From Limnanthes douglasii subsp. nivea (taxonomy: Eukaryota; Streptophyta; Magnoliopsida; Brassicales; Limnanthaceae): a stretch of 64,000 nt of DNA. The notes beneath the pieces were generated by a model. That model had not been told where the DNA came from and did no database searches. It saw only the letters and a program-made list of their open reading frames with translations. The translations under genes were made by a program, and so were the position numbers. Positions 30,312 through 42,804 of this stretch are shown in pieces. The stretch lies in NCBI GenBank assembly GCA_036936605.1, contig JAUPFV010000001.1, positions 150,146,187 to 150,210,186 of the forward strand, written 5' to 3'. The number at the start of each line of letters is the position of its first letter. Positions within the stretch are counted from its first letter, which is position 1.

Positions 30312-33290
30312 GTAGAATTTAGGAGCCGACTTAGATAAGTGGTCCACTATTTTTAATGGATCCTGCGGTTTCGCATGCCAGATCCAATCATAATCTTTAT
30401 CGACAATATATTAGAGCATATTTTATCATTTAGTACCGTTACAGAGTTTTCATTAAAATTAGAGCTATCGCGGAAATTCGATTATGATTCTTCGCGATTC
30501 CCAAACTATGTAAGTATCTTAGGATAGCTTCTACACTCGATATAATCTAGAAAAGGAAAATTCATAATCATCTCGTATATGAACTTAAAGTTTTTCACAA
30601 AATATTTTTTTAATAGAAATTATGGGATACTTAAAAGAATTCTGAATCAATTGCAAAATATCCATGACATTTTTTCAGCAAGCATTTGAAGTATATACTA
30701 TTGTACAAGTCTACACGTCTTTATAAATCATAGCCCTTGTAAAAGATCAAGCCTCCTAATTTGTTGATGATGTAAAAGCTGTAAATCGCTGCAGTCTACA
30801 CTTGAATATGAGGTATGTTTAAGATAGTTTTCTTTCTCCGTAAATTTTGTTATTATCATTTTCTGTAAATTTTGGTATTCTCAAATTGATATTCTAATTT
30901 TCAGTTCTGCATCAATTTTGGTTGATAACATAACTGCCTATCAAGTGTTCATTTGAATGTTTTTATTCTTCCGTCTCTAGTAGGTCACAAGATTCTGCAC
31001 GACTTTTAGAAATCTGTAAAAATTTATGAGCTATAAATTAAAAAGTCGAGTAAGTGTACATGCTTCTAATTGTTAGTATCAAAAAATAAATTACGGATGT
31101 TTAATTAAGCATAGAATGAAAAACCTTATAATGTTTAGAACTGAATGATTTGAGGTTTTATAAAACTTCTGTATGATTAAATTTGTTTTCAATATTAAAA
31201 GATTTAGAGAGCTTGAGAACCTCTTAAAATCCTAAATTAAGAACTTTATCAGAGGATGAAGTATCCTCTAAAAACAAAATACCCAATCTTCTATTTTAAT
31301 CCATGAGAGGATAAATTATCATCTCAGGATCCCATTATATCTTCTCCTTTATTAGAACATAGCAAACAATAATCTTCAAAGGCTTTCACCAACAATGACA
31401 AACAAATTTCTAATGATAACAACCAGACAATTTTAAAGTTTGAAACATTTACCATAACGGAAATGAACACAAAAATAATTAAAACTTGAGAAACAATAAA
31501 GCTAGGAAGTATTCGTATATCTCCAACATATGACTATATAGCAGAAGGTAAAGATAAAAGACTACATATATCTCTATCAGATGGCTATATAACAAAAAGA
31601 AAAGACAATAAAATGATTCTAGGTCTTAAATTATGAGAATTATATTTTTTCACACACCTTATATCCATCAATTTTCTAAGAACATTCCTTCGATTTTCTA
31701 AGAACATTCCTTCTAATTATAAATAGTACCTGTAAGACTACGTGTGATGGAATTATTTTGTTTGAAATTGGTAGGGTTAAGTCGACAAGTATAAAATTAT
31801 GAATTGTAATTTATTTTTATAGATACAAAAAGTTGACCAACTAAATCATACAATGAAGAAGTACAATTGACATGACCCGGAAGAATAAAGTCAACCGAAT
31901 TTATGAAAACTGGCCTATAACCTTTCACTTGGTTTGGTGTAAAATAAAATTCAATGTTTTGCACATGTAGAACCATTTCAACACAATCAACAAAATCGCA
32001 ACATGTTTAGCTAAATCATCATGGATAGATTTGGTCGATCCTTCTAAATAAAATATATTAGTTGATAAATTCTTAGAAGATATTAATGAGTCATCTTGTA
32101 CAAGAGGTAAAATATAATTTTTTAGAAGGATACAAGTATTTAGAATAAATGCGGTGTTTTTGGCATAAGTATTAGTATATAGAATGGTAAGAAAATCATA
32201 CCTCATCAAATCAGCTTGCAATTAGAATTTTAAACCCTATATATAAATGCAAATATTTTCCATATAAAAACTAATTTCAAACCGTACAACCAACTCCTAA
32301 AATTAATTTTTGCAACTATCAACACCTGAATCTTGACAAAAATATCACAAATTTCGAATACTTATTTCATCATCATTGGGAGGTAAGAACTCACAGGTAA
32401 CAAATGTTGAAGAAATCTTTATTACTCGAGTTTTTTCCACCACTGTAACGTGTGACCTCAGAAACTTCTAATAAACAACTTTATTCCTAAATATCTAAAA
32501 AACTTATGTTTATAAACAAATTCATCCACACCATTATTCGGCATAAGGCAAACCAAATGTCACAAACTTCATCAAATTTGGATAACACATGTTGAATCGA
32601 TTTAGTAATTTTGCTTTTCAATAATTAACAAAATAAAATAAAATTAAAAATTTATAAAACTTATAAAACTTAACTTTAGAGTGTGGATATTATATTTAAT
32701 AACATGAAATTCATCAAGAGAAGTGAGACCCAACGATAAATTTAGATAGAAACATTATAAAACCATATTTTAGGATGAGATCTTACATGTTGCTTATAAT
32801 ATAACATAAACTTGGTATAGTGAAGACACCACAAACATGATAAAAATTTATTTGATAAGTTAGTTAGTGAAAGCCACATAAAATAAATAAGTTCATAACA
32901 TGTTACACATTAAAACTAAAGTGAAACATTATCTATTATCTATTTTCGTTTATCATATTCTTTATTATCTCTCACGTACAAGGTAAACATGGTTCTCTTT
33001 ATATAGAAAATAAAATAGATAGTCTAGCTCCTAACTTCAAATCAAAATTGATGAGAGGGTATTCCTCAGTAAAGCAGAACATAAAAGACCGAGCAGAACA
33101 TAAAAGACCGAGCAGATGCAAGAAACGAGAAAGACAAATGATGAGCTCATACTAATAAGATAAGCGAAGATGCAGTAAAAAGTCAAATAAGCGATGAAGG
33201 GAACAAAGTTAATAGCAACACAAAGGATAGCAACGACTAATTCTAACGAGCGAGTTGGCCGGCCGAGCTGGTTATGCAAGAGTTAAAAGT
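30312..33290. other. AT-rich DNA without recognisable genes
   Basis: Short frames only. The longest, minus 32221-31925 (98 codons), shows no motif I recognise. A 19-base unit (AGCAGAACATAAAAGACCG) is duplicated in tandem at 33073-33110. Confidence 0.5.
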
Positions 33291-33700
33291 TGAACGAACT
33301 AACAGAGGACCGAGCGAGCTCAAACAACTGAGCCCAACTCGGACTATGCTGTGTCTCGAACCATATAGTGGAGAAAAGTAAGAAGGTCACTGAGACTTTC
33401 TCGAGTTAGCGCGCATCTCAACTCGAGGCGGCATATTTAAAAGGAGAAACGGTTTCTAAATCACTGTTTAATGATGTTATAAGTTTTAGTCAAACCACTT
33501 AGTAATTTCAGCCGTAATTATAGGCGATGTGATGTAACTGCAGTAGCGGACACATTAAGTGAGAATAAATGTATCTGTAACCGCCCACTAACGGGAGAAC
33601 TATAAGTAGATGAATTCTATGAGATAAAGACAACTTCTCTTTTCTGACTAATTGAGTTTGTTATTTTCCGTAACTAAAACCAACCTTTAATTATAGTATT
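33291..33700 (+). repeat. Possible LTR-like remnant
   Basis: Composition changes to a GC-richer stretch with CGAGCGAGCTC-type words, then GGAGAACTATAAGTAGATGAATTC (a TATAAGTA box near 33600) and a CT-rich tail, an order seen in plant retrotransposon LTRs. There is no partner copy, no primer binding site and no coding remnant beside it, so this is only a suggestion of a solo LTR. Confidence 0.25.
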
Positions 33701-36700
33701 TAATTCTTAATCGAGAGTCACTTTAATTAACTGGATCTTTCCTAAATATGATTTTTTAGTTGCTCATTATAAAAACTTATAATATTGGACCTTTAGGATT
33801 TCTTAAAATTCACCTTTATTGAGTACAATTGTAAAAATACGCATTTTTTATTTCTCTTCGTACCAAAATTTATATTTTCATATTTATTTTATTCGACATT
33901 TGTTTTCCTAATCATAATATTCAGAAATATACCTAATAGACTTGGAACAATCACATCAAATCAATCAAATTACATCCACATGATTTTATAGTCCATAGTA
34001 ATATCATATTTATGATAATCCACTATTAATATGGCTTTTTAGTTAGTTAAGAAACTTTAGTCTTTCTTACATTCCCGTTTATTAACCAAATTTCTAACTT
34101 TTGATAAGCGTACCTCATGATTTGATATTAAAAACATTATTTATGTCTTACCAATTAATCTTCTCTGATAGAGGTTTTGTTGTCCACTTTAACTAACATG
34201 ATTTTATAATCCATATTCATATGATTTTTTTACTTTTTGGAATGCGAATTATCGAGATAAGTCAACCAAACTTTACACTATTATAGGAGAAGCCAAATAC
34301 TTTGCTCACTATTCAACATATGAAGATAAAAGTATTATTCGAGTTTTTCTAAAACAACAAATAATGTAACACCACGTGTCAAATAAGATTTTATTTTATT
34401 TTAGATTTTTCATAAACGCAACATTTAGACATAACGAATAAAATAATATTAAGTTTTAGAAGAGACAACATCAATAAATTGCAACACTTGTCAAAATGAG
34501 TTGTATTTTTATATATAATTCTGGAAACAAAATTTCACAAGTTTTGACAACTACTTTTGACACATTTGGTTGAAAATAGTTATCATTTTTTTAAATAAAA
34601 ATAATCGACCAATTTTGTTGAAATTAACTATCAGTTTATGAGAAAAACACAACTGATTTTGGTACAACTAGTCGAATTCGGTTATGATTTTGCTTTTAAA
34701 TAATATAAAAACATAATTAGTTGTATCAATATTAGTTGCATTTTAAAAATATTAATAGATTTCCTTTTAAAAATAACAATATGGTTGAGTTTGTATTTAC
34801 TATTTTACTCTTGGTTCTATATGGTCTATTAGCTTAACAAATTATATTATTCATAATAATAAACTGTAAAAGAAAATTTATAAGAATTCGCATACACAAC
34901 AAGAACTACACGTAATATAATATTCCGAAACGTGTTCGTAACATAACATAACATAAAATATATCATTTTTAATACCATAATATTCTAAAACATAACAATT
35001 ACAAATTTAATTTTACCATTGTTTTCGACAAGTGACACAATCTTATAATTTTTTAAAATCCGTTACTTCTTTCCTCAAGTGACATATCTGAATATATTCA
35101 TGTACTCATCGAAAACTTAAGCATATTCGACACATATGTTCTCTTAATGATTTGTGTGTACTAGTTATTCATCTATAAGGTCGTTCTCTTCATGATATCA
35201 TCTATAACATACCAAACTTATTGGGATCTTACAATCATAATATGCGTCAGTAGTTGCTATTCCAAAATATTCTCTCATATCCATACCTCTATGGTATACC
35301 GACATAAAGTATTCGGTCCAACTTATTCAAACTTATTTGATCAAATTCTCATTCATGTTGGCCCTTATTCCTTTTGTAACCAATTTCTTTCTTGTGTGTA
35401 GCCACACACAATGGAATGTGAGAAAATTTTCAAACTAAATGGTCGAGCCTATATTGATATATTTTTTCTATGTATCTAATCACATAGTCAAACCATACTA
35501 CAAGATTTAACGGTTTGAGCGTCCGCAAACACTCATACAATTAGAATATGACATGCAATACAATAAAAACGTGTTATCTCTCTCTCTCACACACACACAT
35601 TAATATTTAAAACCATATTACAATAATAACATATTTAAAACCATATTACAATAATAACATATTTAAAATACATACTATATCAATTGTTAAACATTCAAGA
35701 GTTAGTTGCTTAGACGTTAGATCTCTAAAAATAATTTCATTTGGGTTGCTAGATTTATCGTAGCCCATGTACGAATGTAAGACATAAAGTTAAAGTAACC
35801 ATGCTAGTGCGTTGGTTGGAAACAATTGAAATGATCGTATATCCAACACTAAAACATAGCAATGAATTCGTTCATATTTTTCATACGGTGTTCGGATGCC
35901 GAACATAAGTTACTATACAGTTCCACCAAAATATGTATCCTCATGCGTTCTAATCAAATATCTATAAGTCTTCAAGAATATATAATCAATGAATTATTAT
36001 ATTGGTCATATTTTATAAGTAAAAGTGATGCACCCACGTAAAACTAGAATATACACTCGTCATAACACCGTACCTCATAAAACCTTAACCAATACAAATA
36101 ACAAAAGGTATATAAAATTTACTTCAACTATAACATCTTAAGAAATATACCTTTACAAGAATCAACCTCCGCTTTAGCTATGTTAAATGAGACAACAAGT
36201 AACCACGACACCATCTCAACTGTATATCTCTTGTCCCCTTGATCAATGAGCCATCCCTGGATTAGTAGACTTGTAATGATATATGGATCATCCAATGTGA
36301 CCACCATCTTCCCGAATGAGAAGTGAAAATTGATGGTAAGGTACCACCTTTAGGCGAGTGTCACTGAAAGTGGGCTATTCATGTGCCAGTTACACAATAT
36401 ATTCAATAAAGGCCCAAACATCGTGTTGTGGAAATTGTCCCAGGAATATGTTTGGTTGCCGAGGTCCCAATCACAAAACAGATTATGCGCGTTGTAAAAA
36501 TAAGAAATGTTTCTCTGATCTCTACAAACCAACACATGTATATTTAGCATACGACAAACTATTAAAAATATTAAAAATATATAAAATTTATTGTATATTA
36601 CTTATGATTTTTGGGGTACATGGTATGTAGTGTGATTAAGGAAATCTTTGTAAAATTTGGATATGTATATAAATCTTGCTCTAATGCTTCGACTTATAAA

Positions 36701-37866
36701 TTTCTATTAATTCGGTTTTCCTCTAGAGCGGATGACTCACTAGGCTTAGGTTATTGCTTTGGGAAATGACTCGGACTAAAGTACACATAATAGTGGAACT
36801 CTAGATTTTTAATACTTTTTTTTGCGTGTCATCCTGTTAAAATAAGATAAATCAAAATACGTAAAAAATATGAAACAAAAAGTTAATAACCAAATGCCAC
36901 TTAAGTTTAAGCTAAATAACAAATTATCAAAGTTGGCCAATATAAGTTATGGCTGAAAAACATCTCATTTTGATACAAATGGTGAAAATCTAAAAAATCC
37001 TACAAACATAAACCTTAAATCGATCACGATAAATCTAGGCAAAAACAAAATCGTAGAATCCAACATCTTACCGATTTTTAACCGTAGATAAGACATTACA
37101 TAACATCTAAATGCAATCTAAAACAAAATTAAACAACTAAAATGTATGAAAATTAATTGTTTTTCTTCATATTTTTAACATATATTTATGTATATTTAAT
37201 ACCAAACAATAACAAATCAAAACCGTAACTAAAAATTATGTTAAAAAGTAAATTTTATATTTGAAAAAAAGAGAGAGTCAAAATTAGAACCATAATTGAA
37301 GTTTTGTTTTAAGATGACAACGGATTTTCAAATTTTTAAAATTTAAAATTCAAAATAGACGAAAAATTTAATAATAAACTTCTATATTTTCTTTTTTATT
37401 TTAGTAACAAATAAAATAGTTTTTTTTATTATGAATATGTAAGCAATGGTACCAATTACTAATTTTTACTGCTATTATACCCTACGTATCACTATTACTT
37501 ATCAAATATCATTTTTATACTTTACTCTAACTCAATAGCTAATTTTCTAGTAATTCTCATAAAGCCGCGCTTTATCACGAGCGACGTAAATCTCTTCTCC
37601 CTCTTTGAACCAAACCTTCTCTTTCTTACTTTTTTATTTTATTTTTTAAAAAAGTCCATATATTTCAAACCATAGCTCGAAAAATAATAATCCGAAAGTA
37701 CAATTGGCTTTGTTTTTATAAGACGAATAATAATAGATCCATGAATGATATATTTTGGATTTTTCCAATTTTTTTGGGCAGATCCAGTAACCTTGGTGTC
37801 ACATTAAGTTTCTTTGGTCTCGCATCTCATTCTTTGTTTTTCTTTGGTCTCGCATGATATAACATA
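33701..37866. other. AT-rich DNA without recognisable genes
   Basis: Contains a CT/CA microsatellite at about 35577-35600 and a 28-base tandem repeat (ATATTTAAAACCATATTACA and eight more bases) at 35603-35670, 2.4 copies. Frames of up to 90 codons show no motif I recognise. Confidence 0.5.
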
Positions 37867-38136
37867 GAGATGCAAGACCAAACATGATGTAACAGAGAGA
37901 TGCGAGACCATGTATGATGACGTTGATAAATGCGTGACCAGACATGATAAAATAGAGAGATGCAAGACCAAGCATGATAAAGTCGAAAAATACAAGACCA
38001 AACATGATGAAGTTAATAATTGCCAGACCCGAAATGATGAAGTAGAAAGATGCAAAACCTGACATGAAGAAGTGAAGAGATTCAAGACGAGGCATGCTGA
38101 AGTGGAGAGATGCCAGATATGTACTACTTGATGATA
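37867..38136. repeat. 30-bp minisatellite, nine units
   Basis: Nine units start exactly every 30 bases from 37867 (GAGATGCAAGACC, an ACATGAT part and AAGT(A)GA). Less regular relatives continue to about 38275. Because 30 is a multiple of three, the minus strand stays open in two frames and spells ten-residue hydrophobic repeats, a by-product of the period rather than good evidence of a gene. Confidence 0.93.
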
Positions 38137-38497
38137 AAGATACGAGACCATACATTAGTATTAATCATGCGAGATCAGACATAACGGGAGTGGATAAATG
38201 CAAGACCGTACATGATAAAGTGAAAATATGCGATACATGTACTACTTGATGATAAAGATGTGATGTCAAGTAGCTAAAGTTTAAAAATTACGGACTTTTT
38301 TTTAATAACAAAAAAAAAGTTTGATTTAAGTAAAAAAAAAATTATTTGTGATTTTTTTTAGTCCATATATCCACCGGCACTTACCAATTTGGAGCACTAA
38401 ATTGTTAAAAAGATTTACTAAATAATTATGGATAATTCACTTTCTATTATACACAGAATTTATATTAAATTTTTTTATTGTGTGAGAAGGTTTCACT

Positions 38498-38760
38498 TTC
38501 CGGTGAAACTTCAAATTTAAAATGCCAAAATATCAAAGATTAAATCATAAATTAAACATGAAAATGACATCTAATATCAACTCTAAATTTTATAGGATAA
38601 TCCTTTGTATAATTTATTCAGTTTCCAGTGAAACTTCAAATTTAAACTATCAAAGATTAAATCATAAATTAAACATGAAAATGACATCTAATATTAACTC
38701 TAGATTTTATAATATCAACTCTAGATTTTATAGGATAATCTTTTGTATAATTTATTCGGT
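38498..38760. repeat. Direct repeat of about 125 bp, two copies
   Basis: TTCC(G/A)GTGAAACTTCAAATTTAAA begins at 38498 and again at 38623. The copies share ATCAAAGATTAAATCATAAA and GGATAATC(C/T)TTTGTATAA. The second copy has an extra internal duplication of about 20 bases (AACTCTAGATTTTATAATATC). Non-coding. Confidence 0.9.
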
Positions 38761-39087
38761 TCCAAACAAGTTTCAATTTATTTTGATATTTTTTCATTAT
38801 AAAAATGGAATCAAATACAAATTTTAATGCTAACCTTTTCTTCTTATATTTAAAATTTACATAATCTTTCAGTTGTGTGATGGTTGTTTTTCGTTTTAGT
38901 TATAATTTTTTTTATAAATTAAATAATATTATATTTTTAAACTGATTTTGAATTTTTAAAAATTTCGTAAAAATATTGTTTTGATTTTGAAAAAAAATAT
39001 AATATTTTTTTTGTTAAAAACATCACAATTTTTTCACTTATCTAAAATTCATTTTTTAAAACCACTCGACTTTAAAATACACATTCA

Positions 39088-39375
39088 GGCTTAAATCGGT
39101 GTCTAGTCCTTTGACTATAATGTTTTCTGTCATTTAGTCAATCGACTAAAAAATCACGGGTGAGGGTCCCTTGACTATTGAAAATCTATAAATTTACTTC
39201 CCGCCGCGTGGTCTTCTCCCTGATTCTGCCACATGTCACCACAGTTAAATGGTTCTTGTCTCACTGATAGTCCTTCGATTATTAATTATAATTTTACACT
39301 TAAAATTAAATATTTGTTTTTTTATTTCTCTGGAAAAACAAATGCGATACTCTGTTTTTTTCTTTTCGTTTTTTT
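39088..39375 (+). repeat. Left long terminal inverted repeat
   Basis: Pairs with 41505-41831 in inverse orientation. The outer 220 bases match best; the inner part ends in a T-rich GATACTCTGTTTT segment that recurs inverted near 41531-41548. Confidence 0.75.
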
Positions 39376-40299
39376 TCTAGAGATAAGGATTTCTAAAAAC
39401 GAAAGGTTATAAAAAGACCAAAATTGCCGTTTGTTGTTGTTGAATTCGGTAACTTAATTTGTCAAATGCTGAAATGTCACCTTTTTTACCAGACGCGGGC
39501 CAAAATGTCCAAGTTTGACAACTATGAGTATGAGTAGTAATTTTGGCAAATTTATAATCTTTCCATACCTAATTGTAAGAAGTTCAAAATGGAGCTGCAT
39601 TCCTTTCTTCCGGAAGGAACTTATTTATAGAAACTATTACTATTACCGTGTTAATGTTTTTGGTTTGTCTTTTTGCAGATGATCGATGATCAAGACCTGG
39701 GTTTTATTGCCAATTTTCTTGGCATTTTTCATTTTTCGGTTTAGTGATATCTTATCATTATGTAGTGGCCGATCCAAATTATGAATAGAGGCCGCTATTG
39801 CTTTGATGTTAGTTTATAAACACATTTCCAGAACTTTGATGTTAGTTTTATGTTCATCTTCATGAAATAGTTTTGATCCACCGATGAATCAAAGGAGAAT
39901 TTTTTTTGGGTTGCTGTCACTTTGATCATTGGCACTGGAATGCTCGGTTTACCTACTGTCACTTTTATTTTTCAAGAATCCAATTCAACCAAAGTTTCAG
40001 AATTTTTCAAAAAAGTTTGAATTTACCAATTTTTCCTTCTGTTTTCTTCATGTTTTTGACAAACTATGGTGCCTTTTTAGAGAAAGATGGAGGAGGATAT
40101 GGTGCATTTTTAGAGAAGTTTTTTTCCAAAAAACAATCAATGCAGAACTATGGTGCCATTTTAGAGAAAGATGGAGGAGGCTTTAAAGGCCAAATAAAGC
40201 TTAATGGGTTTAAAAATGGGGATACAGACCTCACAAAATTATTATGAACTTATCAAGTATCTAGATTCCAAATCATCTTTCTTTACAATATATATATAT

Positions 40300-40985
40300 A
40301 TTGGGAATATATATTCTGTTGGGAATATTGGGTCCGGTCCGCATATTCTGCCTTCGTATATAAGTAAGAACAACAAGATCTCAACACTAGTATGATATTG
40401 TCCGCTTTGGCACCCGAAGGCCCTCACAACTTTGCATTTGGTCCACTACCAAAAGGCCTCATACTAGTTGAGATATGTTCTTACTTATATACCACTGATC
40501 CTTCCCATGTTTAACCGATGTGGGGTGTGGGACTTTGGTCGCCACCCTAACAAATCCTCCTCTTGAACAAAGTACCACCTTAGCCTCCTCTCAATTGACT
40601 TTCATCCGCCCAATCTAATGAGGTTGGAAGACTACCTGACCATAGAGGCACTACGGATGTTACTGCTCACCTCTAATTAGACCACTCTATCTTGTTCCTT
40701 AGCGCCACTCCAATCAAGCCACACTGCTTAATGAGCCACAAGAACTCCGAACTAGGATCTCTAGAGCAGATCACCTTGAGCATGACTACTGGTTCATCAC
40801 ATTCGACCTCCGAGAATATTACCACCATCGCGTTCCGTTTGGGTCTGGCGCTTTGATACCGGCTTTGTATTTGGTCCACTACCAAAAGGCCTCATATTAG
40901 TTGAGATATGTTCTTACTTATATACCACTGATCCTTCCCATGTTTAACCGATATGGGATGTGGGACTTTGGTCGCCACCCTAACA
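40300..40985. repeat. Dispersed plant repeat with inverted and direct copies
   Basis: TTTGGTCCACTACCAAAAGG up to GGTCGCCACCCTAAC occurs at about 40437-40552 and again at 40868-40985, nearly identical. GTATATAAGTAAGAAC (from about 40357) is inverted at about 40473-40490, as GTTCTTACTTATATAC, so a foldback can form. CACCCGAAGGCCCTCAC, AACCGAT(G/A)TGGG and CGCTTTGATACC are words shared with a widespread plant repeat family whose name I am unsure of. It is nested in the long-TIR element. Confidence 0.75.
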
Positions 40986-41504
40986 TTTTCAAATCAGTGG
41001 ATTGATTTTCCGGTTTTAAATATATATATATATATATATACGAGTATGTGGGTTATTTTGAAATTAATGAGTATACAGGCACTTATCTAGTTTTGTCCTG
41101 TGTTTGCAGAAATGTAATTCAATTCTGACATTATCTACAAAAAACTGTTGTGGTTTTGATTCTAGGTTGGGCTAAAAAGTGAATTCCTAAAAATATATTC
41201 AGTGGAAGAAAACGAAAAGGCTGGATGGACAGAAGAATCAGTAGCGATGTTGCTAGCTCTGCTTGCAGTGGTTTAATTATTGTTTTACCGCATCCTTAAA
41301 TTTCTTTATATTTAATTCAAGATTACTCATTGTAGTAAAGTTTAAAGATGATAAATGGCACATTGGGTTTGTTCTTGAAGTTATCTATTTGAGAATAGTG
41401 AAGATAAATCGAGTAACTAGAATAGATTTGGGAACAAATCCGAATCACATGAGTTCTAACAAAATGGATTTGGTCATGGAAGCTTTTAGAAAACCATAGT
41501 ACAA

Positions 41505-41831
41505 AAAGAAAACAAAATGTAAAAAGAAAAAGAAAACAGAGTATCACAAATTTTGCAATACTCTGTTTTCAGAAACATAAATAAAAAATAAAAAGATTTT
41601 TTTTTTTAAAATATTAAATTCAAAGGGTAAAAATGGAATTAAAAGTTGAGGGACTATTTGTGAAACAAAAACCGTTTAACTATGGTGACACGTGGAAGCA
41701 TTAGAGCAAAAATCACGCGCGTGGAATTATAGATTTTTGATAGTCAAGGGATCCGCACCCGTGATTTATTTTGTAAAGGGACTAAATGACACAAAACGTG
41801 ATAGTCGAGGGATGAATCAGCGATTTAAGCC
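41505..41831 (-). repeat. Right long terminal inverted repeat
   Basis: Inverse partner of 39088-39375. It contains GTGACACGTGG, AGTCAAGGGATCCGCACCCG and ends AAGCC. Confidence 0.75.
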
Positions 41832-41996
41832 ATTTATTATATAAGGCTATTTTAGATTTTTTTTTAGTTTTTAGTAGTTTTAATTCGTCTTGGGTTTCAT
41901 TTATTAGTTAATTTAGTTATGGTCTACCATAGTATACTTAAAATTTTGGTTTCAGGCTTTATGAGAAGAATTATGATTATGGTTCGTCGTTGTTGG

Positions 41997-42246
41997 TGTG
42001 GATTATTTTCGACTGAGGGTAATTTTGTCAGATATTTTGTGGTATTTCAAGAGTATTAGATGTTTAAGTGTTTTGTAGTGAGAAATTTAAGCTGCCTGGT
42101 TGTATTAAATGTTTATTACCCTCATTAATGAAAGTGGTTGGGTATTTATACCCTTAATTATGGGCCATATGGGGTTTCAGGTCAAACTTATGAAGTCGGA
42201 TCGAGTTCAAAAACCAATTAGTTTATTAAGCAGATTAACAATTAGC
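41997..42246 (-). repeat. LTR (3' LTR of element 4), shared 250 bp part
   Basis: Direct repeat of 51882-52131. On the minus strand it contains a TATA box (GGTATAAATACCC, about 42142-42155) and ends in CCACA at 41997. No polypurine tract lies at 42247, while purine-rich minus-strand sequence lies near 42740-42790, so the true LTR may be about 750-800 bp, with this the R-U5 part plus some U3. Confidence 0.85.
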
Positions 42247-42702
42247 TTAGTCAAAAGGTGTTTTGTTATTTAATACTTTTATCCTCTCCGGATACTTCAG
42301 TGGGTAATTATTGTCCGGATTACCCCTGTCCGATTTCTACAGTGAGTGGTGAATATTTCCGGACTCATCAGTAACCCCTTTTTTAGGTTTTGTCGAAGGC
42401 CTTTGGCAAGACAAAAAATCCTCTTAGGTACTAGCAACATTCTCCGGGCTATTTTAAGTATTTAGCTCAGGGTTTATCCGGACTGAATACTTCTAAGAAG
42501 TTCAAGAGTTCTGCTATGGATTGTGGGACACGTGTCATATTTTGATTCGTCTCACCAGCCGTTTTCCTCCTAGAATGGCGCTCCCACTAATCCCAAACAG
42601 CAACTTCTGCATTTAATAGTTATGACGTCAGCGCTGCCTTCAATCATTACTTTTGCCTTTTCGTTTTCTCCTAGGTATTTGGTAACTTTGTTGCCTTACT
42701 AG

Positions 42703-42710
42703 TATAAATT
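42703..42710 (+). promoter_or_regulatory. Candidate TATA box for the antisense ORF of element 4
   Basis: TATAAATT lies about 100 bases before the ORF's ATG at 42805 and points towards it, with a CT-rich leader in between. It is opposite in direction to the LTR TATA box at 42142-42155. Confidence 0.5.
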
Positions 42711-42804
42711 ACTTCTTTTCACTGTTTTACCATCTTCATTACTTTGTCATTTCTCCATTTCAGAGCTTTCACTTCTCTTCTCAAAACTTTTCTTGTATAG
42801 GTTT

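Larger units (their letters stand above)
39088..41831. mobile_element. Long-TIR DNA element, 2,744 bp, Mutator-like
   Basis: The left end (39088 onward, GGCTTAAATCGG) and the right end (to 41831, CGATTTAAGCC) begin inverted repeats that can be followed by eye for about 290-320 bases. Matching blocks include AAATCACGGGTG with its complement CACCCGTGATTT, CCCTTGACTAT with ATAGTCAAGGG, and GTCACCA with TGGTGAC. TIRs this long are typical of Mutator-like elements. No 9-base target duplication is obvious (ACACATTCA against ATTTATTAT), so the ends may be damaged. There is no transposase inside, but a second repeat (40300-40985) is nested in it. Confidence 0.7.

Noticed and set aside
31925..32221. 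Minus-strand 98-codon ORF as a copia-type remnant
   Set aside because: No RT, RNase H or integrase motif could be placed, and no neighbours support it.
33037..33279. Minus-strand 80-codon hydrophobic ORF
   Set aside because: Short, overlaps a tandem duplication at 33073, no recognisable motif or splice context.
37867..38136. Regular 30-bp repeats as a CRISPR array
   Set aside because: The units are contiguous with no unique spacers, and the sequence is from a plant nuclear genome.
37799..38155. Minus-strand 118-codon ORF as a membrane protein gene
   Set aside because: It is produced by the 30-bp repeat period; a second frame is open as well and there is no gene context.
39906..40247. Plus-strand 113-codon ORF inside the long-TIR element
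   Set aside because: Its repeated GAFLEK(D)GGG-like phrase comes from a local DNA duplication; no transposase signature.
39079..41840. 9-bp target duplication of the long-TIR element
   Set aside because: The flanks ACACATTCA and ATTTATTAT agree at only four of nine positions.
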